Shown here piece after piece: positions 1-6,479 of a stretch of 11,069 nt of DNA. This stretch comes from Chitinophagaceae bacterium (lineage in GTDB: Bacteria; Bacteroidota; Bacteroidia; Chitinophagales; Chitinophagaceae), in assembly GCA_018061385.1 (NCBI GenBank), contig JAGOUF010000030.1, positions 1-11,069 of the forward strand. Direction: 5' to 3'. The translations under genes were made by a program, and so were the position numbers. The notes beneath the pieces were generated by a model. It worked only from the letters and a program-made list of their open reading frames with translations, was not told where the DNA came from and ran no database searches. The stretch's first letter is position 1; each line of letters opens with the position of its first letter.

Positions 1-1
1 A

Positions 2-367
2 AAAACAAAATTAGACGATACTTTAGATGTATTTCCTTGTCATGGAATAGGTGGTATGGTAGGTATGTTATTAACAGGCGTTTTTGCAACAACTACAGTA
101 AACAGTGCAGGTAACAATGGCTTAGCTTATGGCAATTCAGCTTTCTTTTTTACACAAGTAAAAGCTTTAGTAATTGTGGTAACTTATAGTTTTGTTGTTT
201 CTTTCCTAATTTTTAAATTCATCAACTTTATTGTTCCTGTAAGAGTAAGTGAAGAGGATGAATTAGAAGGTTTAGATGCAAGTCAACACAACGAAAACTA
301 TGTGCAAGGTACATTATTGGTAAAAGAGGGCGGAATATTAGTAGAAAAATTAGAACCCATTAAATAA
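2..367 (+). CDS. amt: Ammonium transporter (Amt family), C-terminal part, 5' end outside window
   Basis: This is the last ~121 codons of an Amt/Mep/Rh ammonium channel, an inner-membrane trimer that conducts NH4+/NH3. The reading frame is open from base 2, so the ATG at base 56 is internal and not the start. The fragment begins with the conserved DDTLDVFPCHGIGG segment. Its His (codon at 41-43) corresponds to the second pore histidine of E. coli AmtB. A short helix and a final long hydrophobic helix (bases ~167-235) follow. The cytoplasmic tail carries the family signature RVSEEDELEGLDASQHNENY, the region that binds P-II (GlnK) proteins in characterised Amts. About 20 further residues beyond this signature are a lineage-specific extension. 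No glnB/glnK gene follows; the next gene is a porin on the same strand. The family call is firm; only ammonium specificity over other Rh-type substrates is inferred. Confidence 0.95.
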   Translation, partial: KTKLDDTLDVFPCHGIGGMVGMLLTGVFATTTVNSAGNNGLAYGNSAFFFTQVKALVIVVTYSFVVSFLIFKFINFIVPVRVSEEDELEGLDASQHNENYVQGTLLVKEGGILVEKLEPIK

Positions 368-411
368 TCAATTACTTCATTTCATTTATTCAATTAAATT
401 CATAAAATCAG

Positions 412-467
412 AAAAGGTATAGCCGTTATATAGTAGGTTTCGTACACCTACTAAGACTATACCCTTT
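412..467 (+). repeat. Two-part hairpin between amt and porin genes
   Basis: An outer stem (GGTATAG 416-422 with CTATACC 457-463, extendable by A/T pairs) encloses a perfect 8-bp inner stem (TAGTAGGT 431-438 with ACCTACTA 446-453) and a 7-nt loop. The internal bulges are unequal (8 nt and 3 nt). What follows is pyrimidine-rich (CCCTTTCCTTCATT) but has no clean T-run, so it is not a classical intrinsic terminator. It may act as a weak terminator, an mRNA processing or stability element, or a leader structure of the porin message. It ends 22 nt before the porin start codon. Confidence 0.6.
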
Positions 468-489
468 CCTTCATTAAAAAACTATTACA

Positions 490-1542
490 ATGTTAAAGAA
501 AATTTTATCAACTTCTGTTGGGGTATTATCTATTGCCTCAGTTATTGCTCAAAGCGATTCAACAAAATCATCTTCATTTACATTATCGGGCTCTGGCGAC
601 TTTTATTATCGTTATGATTTTAGTAAAGATGTAACCAATAACCGTACAAGTTTTACCAATTCTCAAAATTCATTTGAGTTAGGTATGGCATCATTAAAAG
701 CTGAACATTCAATTGGAAAAGTAAGTATGGTTGCCGATTTAGGCTTTGGTCGTCGTGCCGAAGAATTTTCTTACAACGATGCCAATACCATGTTGGCAAT
801 TAAGCAATTGTATATCAGTTATGCTATTTCTCCAAAAGTCAAGTTAACAGCAGGTAGTTGGGCAACGCATGTAGGCTACGAATTGGTTGATGCGGCTGCA
901 AACAAAAACTATAGCATGAGTTATATGTTTTCTTATGGGCCATTTTTTCATACTGGTTTAAAAGCCGAAATTACTACTGGTAAAAAAAGTGTGTTAATGA
1001 TAGGTCTTGCAAATCCCACTGATTTAAAAAGTGCAACAGGTGCTAATAAGTTTGTAATAGGGCAATTTGCAACTGGAACAGCTAATGACAAATTGAAATT
1101 ATATGTAAACTATCAAGGAGGTAATGCAGATGGTGTTACAAGATTAAGTCAAGTTGATGTTGTTGCAACTTATGCAGCAACCGACAAGTTTAGTGTTGGC
1201 TTAAACGCTACAACCCAATCTGTACAAGCAAAAATTTCTGACAAATGGGAGAGTGCTAAAAGTTGGTGGGGAACTGCAGTTTATTTAGGATATAGCTTTA
1301 GTGATAAATTTGGTTTAAACTGGAGAAATGAAATTTTTAACGATAAAGATGCAGTAACTGCTGCAGGTATTGGTGGTAATGTTTTTGCATCAACTTTGTC
1401 AGCAAACTTTACAATTGATAATTTAGTCATTATTCCAGAAGTAAGATTAGACAATGCTTCTACCAATGCTTTTATGAAATCATCTGGTATTGCAACTAAA
1501 TCTTATTCTTCTTTTATTTTAGCAGCTGTATATAAATTTTAA
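490..1542 (+). CDS. Outer-membrane beta-barrel porin (BBP2/OmpL-like)
   Basis: This 350-residue protein is predicted to be an outer-membrane channel. Residues 1-20 form a Sec signal peptide (MLKK, hydrophobic core, cut after ...VIAQ). The mature part is a run of short alternating amphipathic strands rich in Tyr, Ser, Asn and Gly, ending in the aromatic strand SFILAAVYKF, typical of a C-terminal barrel strand recognised by the BAM machinery. The pattern (SGSGDFYYRYDF near the N-terminus, then QLYISYAISPKVKLTAGSWATHVGYE around residues 105-130) fits the putative beta-barrel porin-2 family of Bacteroidota. These porins are often found just downstream of amt, as here, so a role in passage of ammonium or other small solutes across the outer membrane is a reasonable inference but unproven. 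The ATG at 490 has only an A-rich stretch upstream, normal for this phylum. The gene ends in a strong terminator. Confidence 0.85.
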   Translation: MLKKILSTSVGVLSIASVIAQSDSTKSSSFTLSGSGDFYYRYDFSKDVTNNRTSFTNSQNSFELGMASLKAEHSIGKVSMVADLGFGRRAEEFSYNDANTMLAIKQLYISYAISPKVKLTAGSWATHVGYELVDAAANKNYSMSYMFSYGPFFHTGLKAEITTGKKSVLMIGLANPTDLKSATGANKFVIGQFATGTANDKLKLYVNYQGGNADGVTRLSQVDVVATYAATDKFSVGLNATTQSVQAKISDKWESAKSWWGTAVYLGYSFSDKFGLNWRNEIFNDKDAVTAAGIGGNVFASTLSANFTIDNLVIIPEVRLDNASTNAFMKSSGIATKSYSSFILAAVYKF

Positions 1543-1565
1543 TATTCAGCATAGTGCAAGTTTTC

Positions 1566-1596
1566 AAAACTCCGCTCTTTTGAGCGGAGTTTTTTT
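1566..1596 (+). terminator. Rho-independent terminator after porin gene
   Basis: A perfect 12-bp stem (AAAACTCCGCTC 1566-1577 with GAGCGGAGTTTT 1582-1593), a TTTT loop and a run of seven T (1590-1596) lie 23 nt after the porin stop. The GC-rich core stands out from the AT-rich surroundings. It separates the amt-porin unit from prfC. Confidence 0.95.
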
Positions 1597-1643
1597 ATCC
1601 ATTTATAGCAATTAAAGCCTTACATAATCATTCTTTCAACCCT

Positions 1644-1651
1644 TACCTTTG
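1644..1651 (+). promoter_or_regulatory. Bacteroidota -7 box (TACCTTTG) of prfC
   Basis: TACCTTTG matches the TAnnTTTG -7 element used by the primary sigma factor of Bacteroidota. It ends 8 nt before the prfC ATG, so transcription should begin within a few bases of the start codon and give a nearly leaderless mRNA. No TTG -33 element is visible at the expected distance. The terminator just upstream supports a new transcription unit here. Confidence 0.65.
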
Positions 1652-1659
1652 CCGCCATT

Positions 1660-3246
1660 ATGAAGTTTGAAAAAGAAATTAATCGTCGTAAAACATTTGC
1701 AATTATATCGCATCCCGATGCAGGTAAAACTACATTAACCGAAAAGTTGTTGTTATTTGGTGGAGCTATTCAAACTGCAGGTGCAGTAAAAAGCAACAAA
1801 ATAAAGAAACATGCTACCAGCGATTTCATGGAAATTGAACGCCAACGTGGTATTAGTGTGGCAACATCGGTAATGACATTTGAATACAAAAACCATTTAA
1901 TTAATTTATTGGATACACCCGGCCATAAAGATTTTGCTGAAGACACTTATAGAACTTTAACGGCTGTTGATAGTGTTGTTTTAGTAATTGATAGTGTAAA
2001 TGGAGTTGAGGATCAAACAAGAAGATTGGTTGAAGTATGTAGAATGAGAGATACGCCAATTATTGTATTCATTAACAAAATGGATAGAGATGGTAAAAAC
2101 CGTTTCGATTTATTGGAAGAAGTAGAGAAAGAACTAAAGTTGAGTTTACACCCTATGACATGGCCAATTAATAGCGGAAAAGATTTTAAAGGAGTGTATA
2201 ATTTACGTACAAAAGATTTGTGTTTGTTTGCTGCTAGTACAAAAGCAGATGATGAAGATACATTGTCTATCAATGATTTAACTGATACTATTTTAGATTT
2301 AAAAGTTGGCGATAGAGATGCTGATCAATTACGTGAAGATGCAGAATTACTTGAAGGAGTTTATGGTGATTTGCCATTACAAGATTATTTAAGTGGCAAA
2401 ATTTGCCCTGTATTTTTTGGTAGTGCTGTAAATAATTTTGGAGTTAGAGAAATGTTAGACACTTTTATTACCATTGCTCCAACACCTTTGCCAAGAGAAA
2501 CAAGTGTACGTCAAGTAAATCCTGGAGAAGATAAGTTTAGTGGATTCATTTTTAAAATTCATGCCAATTTAGATCCCAAACATAGAGATAGAATTGCATT
2601 TATGAGGGTTTGTAGTGGTAGGTTCGAAAGAAATAAATATTACCATCATGTTCGTATAGATAAAGATGTTCGTTTTAGCAATCCATATTCTTTTTTAGCT
2701 AGAAGTAAAGATGTAATTGACGATGCTTATCCTGGCGATGTAATTGGTTTGTTTGATACTGGAAACTTTAAAATTGGTGATACTTTAACTGAAGGAGAGA
2801 ATTTCTTTTATACAGGAATTCCAACTTTTTCACCTGAAATTTTTAAAGAATTGGTTAATAAAGATCCAATGAAAACCAAGCAGTTAGAAAAAGGTGTTCA
2901 ACAGTTAACCGATGAAGGTGTAGCTCAATTGTTTACTCAGTTTGGGGGCAATAGAAAAATTATTGGTTGTGTGGGAGATTTACAGTTTGAAGTAATTCAA
3001 TATCGTCTATTACATGAATATGGTGCAGCTTGTGAGTTTAGAACTTTACCTTATTATAAGGCTTGTTGGTTAACCAGTAAAGATGAAAGTAAATTAGAAG
3101 ATTTCTTACGTTTTAAACAACAAAACAGTGGAGAAGACAAAGATGGTAACCCAATTTATTTAGCCCAGAGTGAGTGGTTCTTAAATACAGAAATTACCAA
3201 TAATCCAGATATTGAATTTCATTTTACAAGTGAAATACATAAGTAA
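1660..3246 (+). CDS. prfC: Peptide chain release factor 3 (RF3)
   Basis: RF3 is a cytoplasmic translational GTPase that removes RF1/RF2 from the ribosome after peptide release. The 528-residue length is normal for the family. All GTPase motifs are present: G1 SHPDAGKTT (17-25), G2 RGISV (63-67), G3 DTPGH (85-89), G4 NKMD (139-142) and a G5-like GSA (254-256). The N-terminal [21 protein letters not shown] and [19 protein letters not shown] segments are diagnostic of RF3 rather than EF-G, as is the absence of EF-G domains IV and V. Domain II and the RF3 C-terminal domain follow, with [11 protein letters not shown] and [15 protein letters not shown] segments. The ATG at 1660 is chosen because the family N-terminus aligns there and a -7 box lies just upstream. 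The next gene starts 48 bp downstream with no strong terminator between. Confidence 0.97.
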   Translation: MKFEKEINRRKTFAIISHPDAGKTTLTEKLLLFGGAIQTAGAVKSNKIKKHATSDFMEIERQRGISVATSVMTFEYKNHLINLLDTPGHKDFAEDTYRTLTAVDSVVLVIDSVNGVEDQTRRLVEVCRMRDTPIIVFINKMDRDGKNRFDLLEEVEKELKLSLHPMTWPINSGKDFKGVYNLRTKDLCLFAASTKADDEDTLSINDLTDTILDLKVGDRDADQLREDAELLEGVYGDLPLQDYLSGKICPVFFGSAVNNFGVREMLDTFITIAPTPLPRETSVRQVNPGEDKFSGFIFKIHANLDPKHRDRIAFMRVCSGRFERNKYYHHVRIDKDVRFSNPYSFLARSKDVIDDAYPGDVIGLFDTGNFKIGDTLTEGENFFYTGIPTFSPEIFKELVNKDPMKTKQLEKGVQQLTDEGVAQLFTQFGGNRKIIGCVGDLQFEVIQYRLLHEYGAACEFRTLPYYKACWLTSKDESKLEDFLRFKQQNSGEDKDGNPIYLAQSEWFLNTEITNNPDIEFHFTSEIHK

Positions 3247-3249
3247 AAG

Positions 3250-3272
3250 AAAGTAAATGGTAAGTTTACTTT
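3250..3272 (+). repeat. Weak AT-rich hairpin after prfC
   Basis: AAAGTAAA (3250-3257) pairs with TTTACTTT (3265-3272) around a 7-nt loop, starting 3 nt after the prfC stop. The stem is almost all A-T and is followed by T then A residues, not a T-run. At best it is a weak terminator or mRNA 3'-end element, and readthrough into the ATPase gene is plausible. Confidence 0.35.
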
Positions 3273-3294
3273 TAAAAAGATTTATTTTAGAGCA

Positions 3295-4479
3295 ATGATA
3301 ACACAGATAGACATATCTAATTTCCGAAGTATTAAACAACAAAGCATTCCACTTAAAAAGTTTAATATTTTATATGGTACTAATGGAAGTGGTAAAAGTA
3401 GTGTTGGATATGCTCCTTATGTGTTTAGAAATTTTTATGTGAATCCAAACCAAAGATTAAATAGTTTATTTAACTTAGGATTCATTAATCTCGGCAGTTT
3501 CGAAGCCATAAAAGGGATTGATATGAATAAAAATTCAATTGATATTACAATATCTTTTGTTTTACCGTTATTTCAATTTCATAATGAACTAACTCTAAGA
3601 GATGAAAAAAGTATATTGAAATTTACTTTTAGTATTGCAGAATCAAGTTCGTCAATACTTCTTTCAATTGATGGTATAGGAAACGGAGGTATTATTTTTG
3701 ATTTCCCATATAATCTTTCACAAAATTTAGAATTAGATTTCGGACATGGAATCTTAGTGTTATGGAACGGTTTTGCTTTTGATAATCATCCAAAGTCCAC
3801 AAAACGAATTTCTGTGGCTCAATTGAACGCTTTTTTCCAAGTAATAAAAAATATCGATGTAATTTCAGTTCGTCGTGGTTTCTTCAACCCAATCTTTTCT
3901 ACTGAACAAGCAACAGAAGAATCCTTATTTGCAATGCAAATAAGAAATGAAGGTCTAAATTTTGAAAGTAAAATAGATCATTATTTCAAAAATATCTTTG
4001 ATAAAAACTTTCGATTTGTAGCTATCCCAGGTTCAACTTCTTTCTATTTAAAAACACAAAATTCAAAAGGTCACACAACCGATTTAGTAAATGAAGGTTT
4101 TGGTGTAAATCAAACAGTGTATATGTTAGCAAAACTTCTAAAGAAAAGCACTTCCTTAGCTTTCATAGAAGAACCAGAGATACATTTGCATCCAACTGCA
4201 CAAGCAAAATTGGTTGATGCTTTTACTGAAATTATTCAAAAAGAAGACAAACAAATATTCCTTACAACACATAGCGAAAATATTGTTTCATCTGTACTTG
4301 CAAAAATTGCAGCAGGCGAATTAGATAAAAATGATGTACAGTTTTACCTAGCCAAATTTGAAGATGGTGAAACCAAAATTATTCCTCAAGAAGTTAATGA
4401 TAAAGGTCAAATTGAAGGTGGTTTAATGAATTTTATGGAAACAGAGTTAGCTAATTTGAAAACTTTATTAGGGGTGTAA
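3295..4479 (+). CDS. OLD/ABC-like AAA ATPase (AAA_15/AAA_21 type), putative defence-associated
   Basis: This 394-residue cytoplasmic ATPase belongs to the RecF/SMC/OLD-like ABC ATPase group. It opens with a typical start for these proteins, ITQIDISNFRSIK. Walker A is GTNGSGKSS (28-36). A signature-like segment VNEGFGVNQTVYMLAKLL lies at 265-282, Walker B is LAFIEEPEIHLHP (288-300, two adjacent acidic residues) and the switch histidine is in TTHSENI (324-330). The region between (about 60-260) is the variable arm, too short for a long coiled coil. Only ~65 residues follow the His switch, so there is no Toprim nuclease domain as in OLD or GajA; the tail resembles that of DUF3696-type ATPases. 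The partner starts 2 bp downstream, so the two are almost certainly translated together. ATPases of this kind are recurrent cores of two-gene phage-defence systems (PARIS, Septu, RloA/RloB-like). That role is inferred from architecture, and DNA repair is an alternative. Confidence 0.8.
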   Translation: MITQIDISNFRSIKQQSIPLKKFNILYGTNGSGKSSVGYAPYVFRNFYVNPNQRLNSLFNLGFINLGSFEAIKGIDMNKNSIDITISFVLPLFQFHNELTLRDEKSILKFTFSIAESSSSILLSIDGIGNGGIIFDFPYNLSQNLELDFGHGILVLWNGFAFDNHPKSTKRISVAQLNAFFQVIKNIDVISVRRGFFNPIFSTEQATEESLFAMQIRNEGLNFESKIDHYFKNIFDKNFRFVAIPGSTSFYLKTQNSKGHTTDLVNEGFGVNQTVYMLAKLLKKSTSLAFIEEPEIHLHPTAQAKLVDAFTEIIQKEDKQIFLTTHSENIVSSVLAKIAAGELDKNDVQFYLAKFEDGETKIIPQEVNDKGQIEGGLMNFMETELANLKTLLGV

Positions 4480-4481
4480 TT

Positions 4482-4949
4482 ATGGCTAGAGGTTTACACT
4501 TAACAATAGATGAATGGTTTTATTATCATTTTAATCACGAAGAATTACTTCCTGTAACAACTAAACTATTCTTTAATATTTTTGAAGTATGTGATAAAAT
4601 TGTATTACAACGAGGTACTCCTTTAGCCAAAAAATTTCATGAACTTGTTGAAACTTCAATTTTATATCCTCCTAAACAACGACAAGCTGTTCAAGCCTTG
4701 CTAAGATTATTTCTACAAAATTCAAATAAAGTTCATTGGATTGATAATGACCTTGTATTAGATGAATCGATTGAGCTACAATTACCAAGACATGATGTGT
4801 ACTTGGTAAAAATGTGTTTACAAACTACAGATAAAGTATTCATAACTACAGATAGAAAACTTTACGATGCGGTGAAGTCTCTTGAACAAATTTTAGGAAT
4901 TAGAATTTTTATGACTGATGAGTTTATTCAAAATTACCCAAACTTCTAA
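4482..4949 (+). CDS. Small PIN-like domain protein, partner of the upstream ATPase
   Basis: This 155-residue protein has no signal peptide or membrane segment. I do not recognise a named family, but the layout resembles a PIN-fold nuclease. There is an N-terminal strand ending in an acidic residue (GLHLTID, Asp10). A helix-strand segment follows with CDKIVLQRGTPLAKKFHELVE, which could supply an acidic residue at Glu54. Next comes LPRHDVYLVKMC (Asp105) and then a hydrophobic strand leading to VFITTDRKLYDAV (Asp124), very like the TxD motif of PIN domains. The C-terminal strand RIFMTDEF also fits. If correct, Asp10, Glu54, Asp105 and Asp124 would bind Mg2+/Mn2+ for RNA cleavage. No VapB-like antitoxin is present; instead the gene follows the ATPase stop by 2 bp, suggesting that the ATPase controls it. 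The fold assignment is by eye, so the function is tentative; existence of the gene is well supported. Confidence 0.72.
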   Translation: MARGLHLTIDEWFYYHFNHEELLPVTTKLFFNIFEVCDKIVLQRGTPLAKKFHELVETSILYPPKQRQAVQALLRLFLQNSNKVHWIDNDLVLDESIELQLPRHDVYLVKMCLQTTDKVFITTDRKLYDAVKSLEQILGIRIFMTDEFIQNYPNF

Positions 4950-4999
4950 AGTTCCTTTCTCTGAATCTTACTCTTCATCACTACTTCTTTCATATCTGC

Positions 5000-5007
5000 T
5001 ATATTTG
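5000..5007 (+). promoter_or_regulatory. Bacteroidota -7 box (TATATTTG) of rimO
   Basis: TATATTTG fits the TAnnTTTG -7 consensus and ends 10 nt before the rimO ATG, predicting a leader of only a few bases, as at prfC. No clear TTG -33 element is seen. It suggests rimO can be expressed independently of the ATPase/PIN-like pair upstream. Confidence 0.6.
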
Positions 5008-5017
5008 CAACCAGTTT

Positions 5018-6325
5018 ATGAAAGCAAGAACATTAAAACAAGATAAAGTAAACATTATTACCTTAGGTTGTAGCAAAAATTTGGTAGATAGTGAAGTATT
5101 TAGTGGTCAGTTAATGGCCAATAATATTGATGTGGTGCATGAAAATAAAAAGTTAGATCACAATATTGTGGTGGTAAATACTTGTGGTTTTATTGATAAA
5201 GCCAAAGAAGAAAGTATCAATACAATTCTCGATCAACTTGAGTTAAAACGTAGAGGAAAGCTTGATAAAGTGTACGTTACAGGTTGTTTAAGTGAACGTT
5301 ATAGAGAAGATTTAGCTGAAGAAATTAAAGAAGTGGATGCATGGTTTGGTACAATGGAATTACCATTAATGCTAAAACAATTTAATGCCGATTATAAAAC
5401 AGAATTGCTAGGAGAGAGGTTGTTGAGCACTCCTAAACATTATGCTTACATGAAAATTAGTGAAGGTTGTAACAGAACTTGTAGCTTTTGTGCCATTCCT
5501 TTAATGAGAGGTCAGCATGTAAGCAAACCAATTGATGAATTGGTTAGAGAAGCTGAAAGCCTTGTAAAGAAAGGCGTTAAAGAGGTAATGCTAATTGCAC
5601 AAGAATTAACTTACTACGGATTAGATATTTACAAAAAACGTGAATTGCCCAAATTGTTGCATGCTTTGGCCGATGTAAAAGGGTTGGAGTGGATTCGTTT
5701 GCATTATGCTTATCCATCAAAATTTCCTATGGAAATTCTAGATGCCATGAAAGAGAGAGAAAATATTTGTAACTATTTAGATATGCCTTTACAACATGCA
5801 AGCGACAATATGTTAAAGGCCATGCGTAGAAATATTACTAGAAGTGAAATGAATGATATCATTCATCAAATACGAGAAACTGTTCCAGGTATTTGTTTAC
5901 GTACAACTTTAATTGCTGGTTTCCCCGGCGAAACTGAAAAAGATGTTGAAGATGTAAAAGAATTTTTGCAAGAACATCGTTTTGATAGAGTTGGAATTTT
6001 TAGTTACAGCCATGAAGAAAATACATCTGCTCATGATTTGGTAGATAATATTCCACAAGAAGAAAAAGAAGCTAGGGCTCAAGAAATAATGGAAGTGCAG
6101 CAAGAAATTAGCCTTGAAAAAAATCAAGAAAAAGTGGGTAAAACTTTTAAAGTAATCATTGATAAAAAAGAAGCTGGGAGATATTTAGGCAGAACAGAAT
6201 TTGATAGTGTGGAAGTAGACAATGAAGTGGTGATTCAATCAACAAAAAAACTACCAATTGGCGAATTTGTAAATGTAAAAATTACCAAAGCTTACGATTA
6301 CGATATTGAAGGAGAAGTAGTATAA
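5018..6325 (+). CDS. rimO: Ribosomal protein S12 methylthiotransferase RimO
   Basis: RimO is a radical-SAM enzyme that adds a methylthio group to the conserved aspartate of ribosomal protein S12, using two [4Fe-4S] clusters. The 435-residue length is standard. The N-terminal UPF0004 domain supplies three cluster cysteines: Cys18 (TLGCSKNLVDSE), Cys56 (NTCGFI) and Cys90 (VTGCLSE). The radical-SAM motif CNRTCSFC places Cys151, Cys155 and Cys158. A C-terminal TRAM domain occupies about 366-434. LGCSKNLVDSE and the SFCAIPLMRG context favour RimO over the tRNA enzyme MiaB. The ATG at 5018 gives the normal N-terminus. The gene starts 68 bp after the PIN-like gene with a -7 box between. Its stop codon lies inside a 13-bp inverted repeat, and the gene faces the metal cluster across a shared terminator. 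Confidence 0.97.
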   Translation: MKARTLKQDKVNIITLGCSKNLVDSEVFSGQLMANNIDVVHENKKLDHNIVVVNTCGFIDKAKEESINTILDQLELKRRGKLDKVYVTGCLSERYREDLAEEIKEVDAWFGTMELPLMLKQFNADYKTELLGERLLSTPKHYAYMKISEGCNRTCSFCAIPLMRGQHVSKPIDELVREAESLVKKGVKEVMLIAQELTYYGLDIYKKRELPKLLHALADVKGLEWIRLHYAYPSKFPMEILDAMKERENICNYLDMPLQHASDNMLKAMRRNITRSEMNDIIHQIRETVPGICLRTTLIAGFPGETEKDVEDVKEFLQEHRFDRVGIFSYSHEENTSAHDLVDNIPQEEKEARAQEIMEVQQEISLEKNQEKVGKTFKVIIDKKEAGRYLGRTEFDSVEVDNEVVIQSTKKLPIGEFVNVKITKAYDYDIEGEVV

Positions 6326-6335
6326 TCGTAAGCTT
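6288..6335 (+). repeat. 13-bp perfect inverted repeat spanning the rimO stop codon
   Basis: AAGCTTACGATTA (6288-6300) is the exact reverse complement of TAATCGTAAGCTT (6323-6335), with a 22-nt spacer holding the last codons of rimO. The stop codon TAA forms the first bases of the right arm. No T-run follows, so it is not a standard terminator; it may fold as an mRNA 3'-end hairpin. Confidence 0.75.
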
Positions 6336-6409
6336 GAATTCACTAAAATATACTGCTATCACATAATTTTTATAATTAACTATTGTGAAAAACATATTCA
6401 GTTTAAATT

Positions 6410-6442
6410 AAAAAGCTAACAATAGTATTGTTAGCTTTTTTT
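6410..6442. terminator. Bidirectional terminator between convergent rimO and TonB receptor genes
   Basis: AAAAAGCTAACAATA (6410-6424) and TATTGTTAGCTTTTT (6426-6440) form a perfect 15-bp inverted repeat around one base; in practice the inner pairs open to give a loop. Seven T (6436-6442) follow on the plus strand and five A precede it, so it can stop transcription from both sides. It sits between the 3' ends of rimO (+) and the TonB receptor (-). Confidence 0.93.
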
Positions 6443-6479
6443 AATTAGTAGTTGTCTTTAATTGTTTCTCCTCGAAAAA

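Noticed and set aside
56..58. ATG at 56 as the start of the first gene
   Set aside because: The frame is open to base 2 and upstream codons encode conserved Amt residues, including the pore His, so this Met is internal.
4482..4949. VapC toxin of a VapBC toxin-antitoxin pair
   Set aside because: No small antitoxin gene is adjacent; the gene is coupled to an ATPase and only partly resembles VapC.
5909..6127. 72-codon minus-strand reading frame inside rimO
   Set aside because: It is antisense to a well-conserved gene, its protein is low-complexity Phe-rich and it resembles no family; it is a shadow of AT-rich coding sequence. The same applies to the other short frames opposite the porin, prfC, the TonB receptor and the dehydrogenase.
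5018..6325. MiaB (tRNA methylthiotransferase) in place of RimO
   Set aside because: The LGCSKNLVDSE N-terminus and the SFCAIPLMRG context after the radical-SAM cysteines match RimO better.
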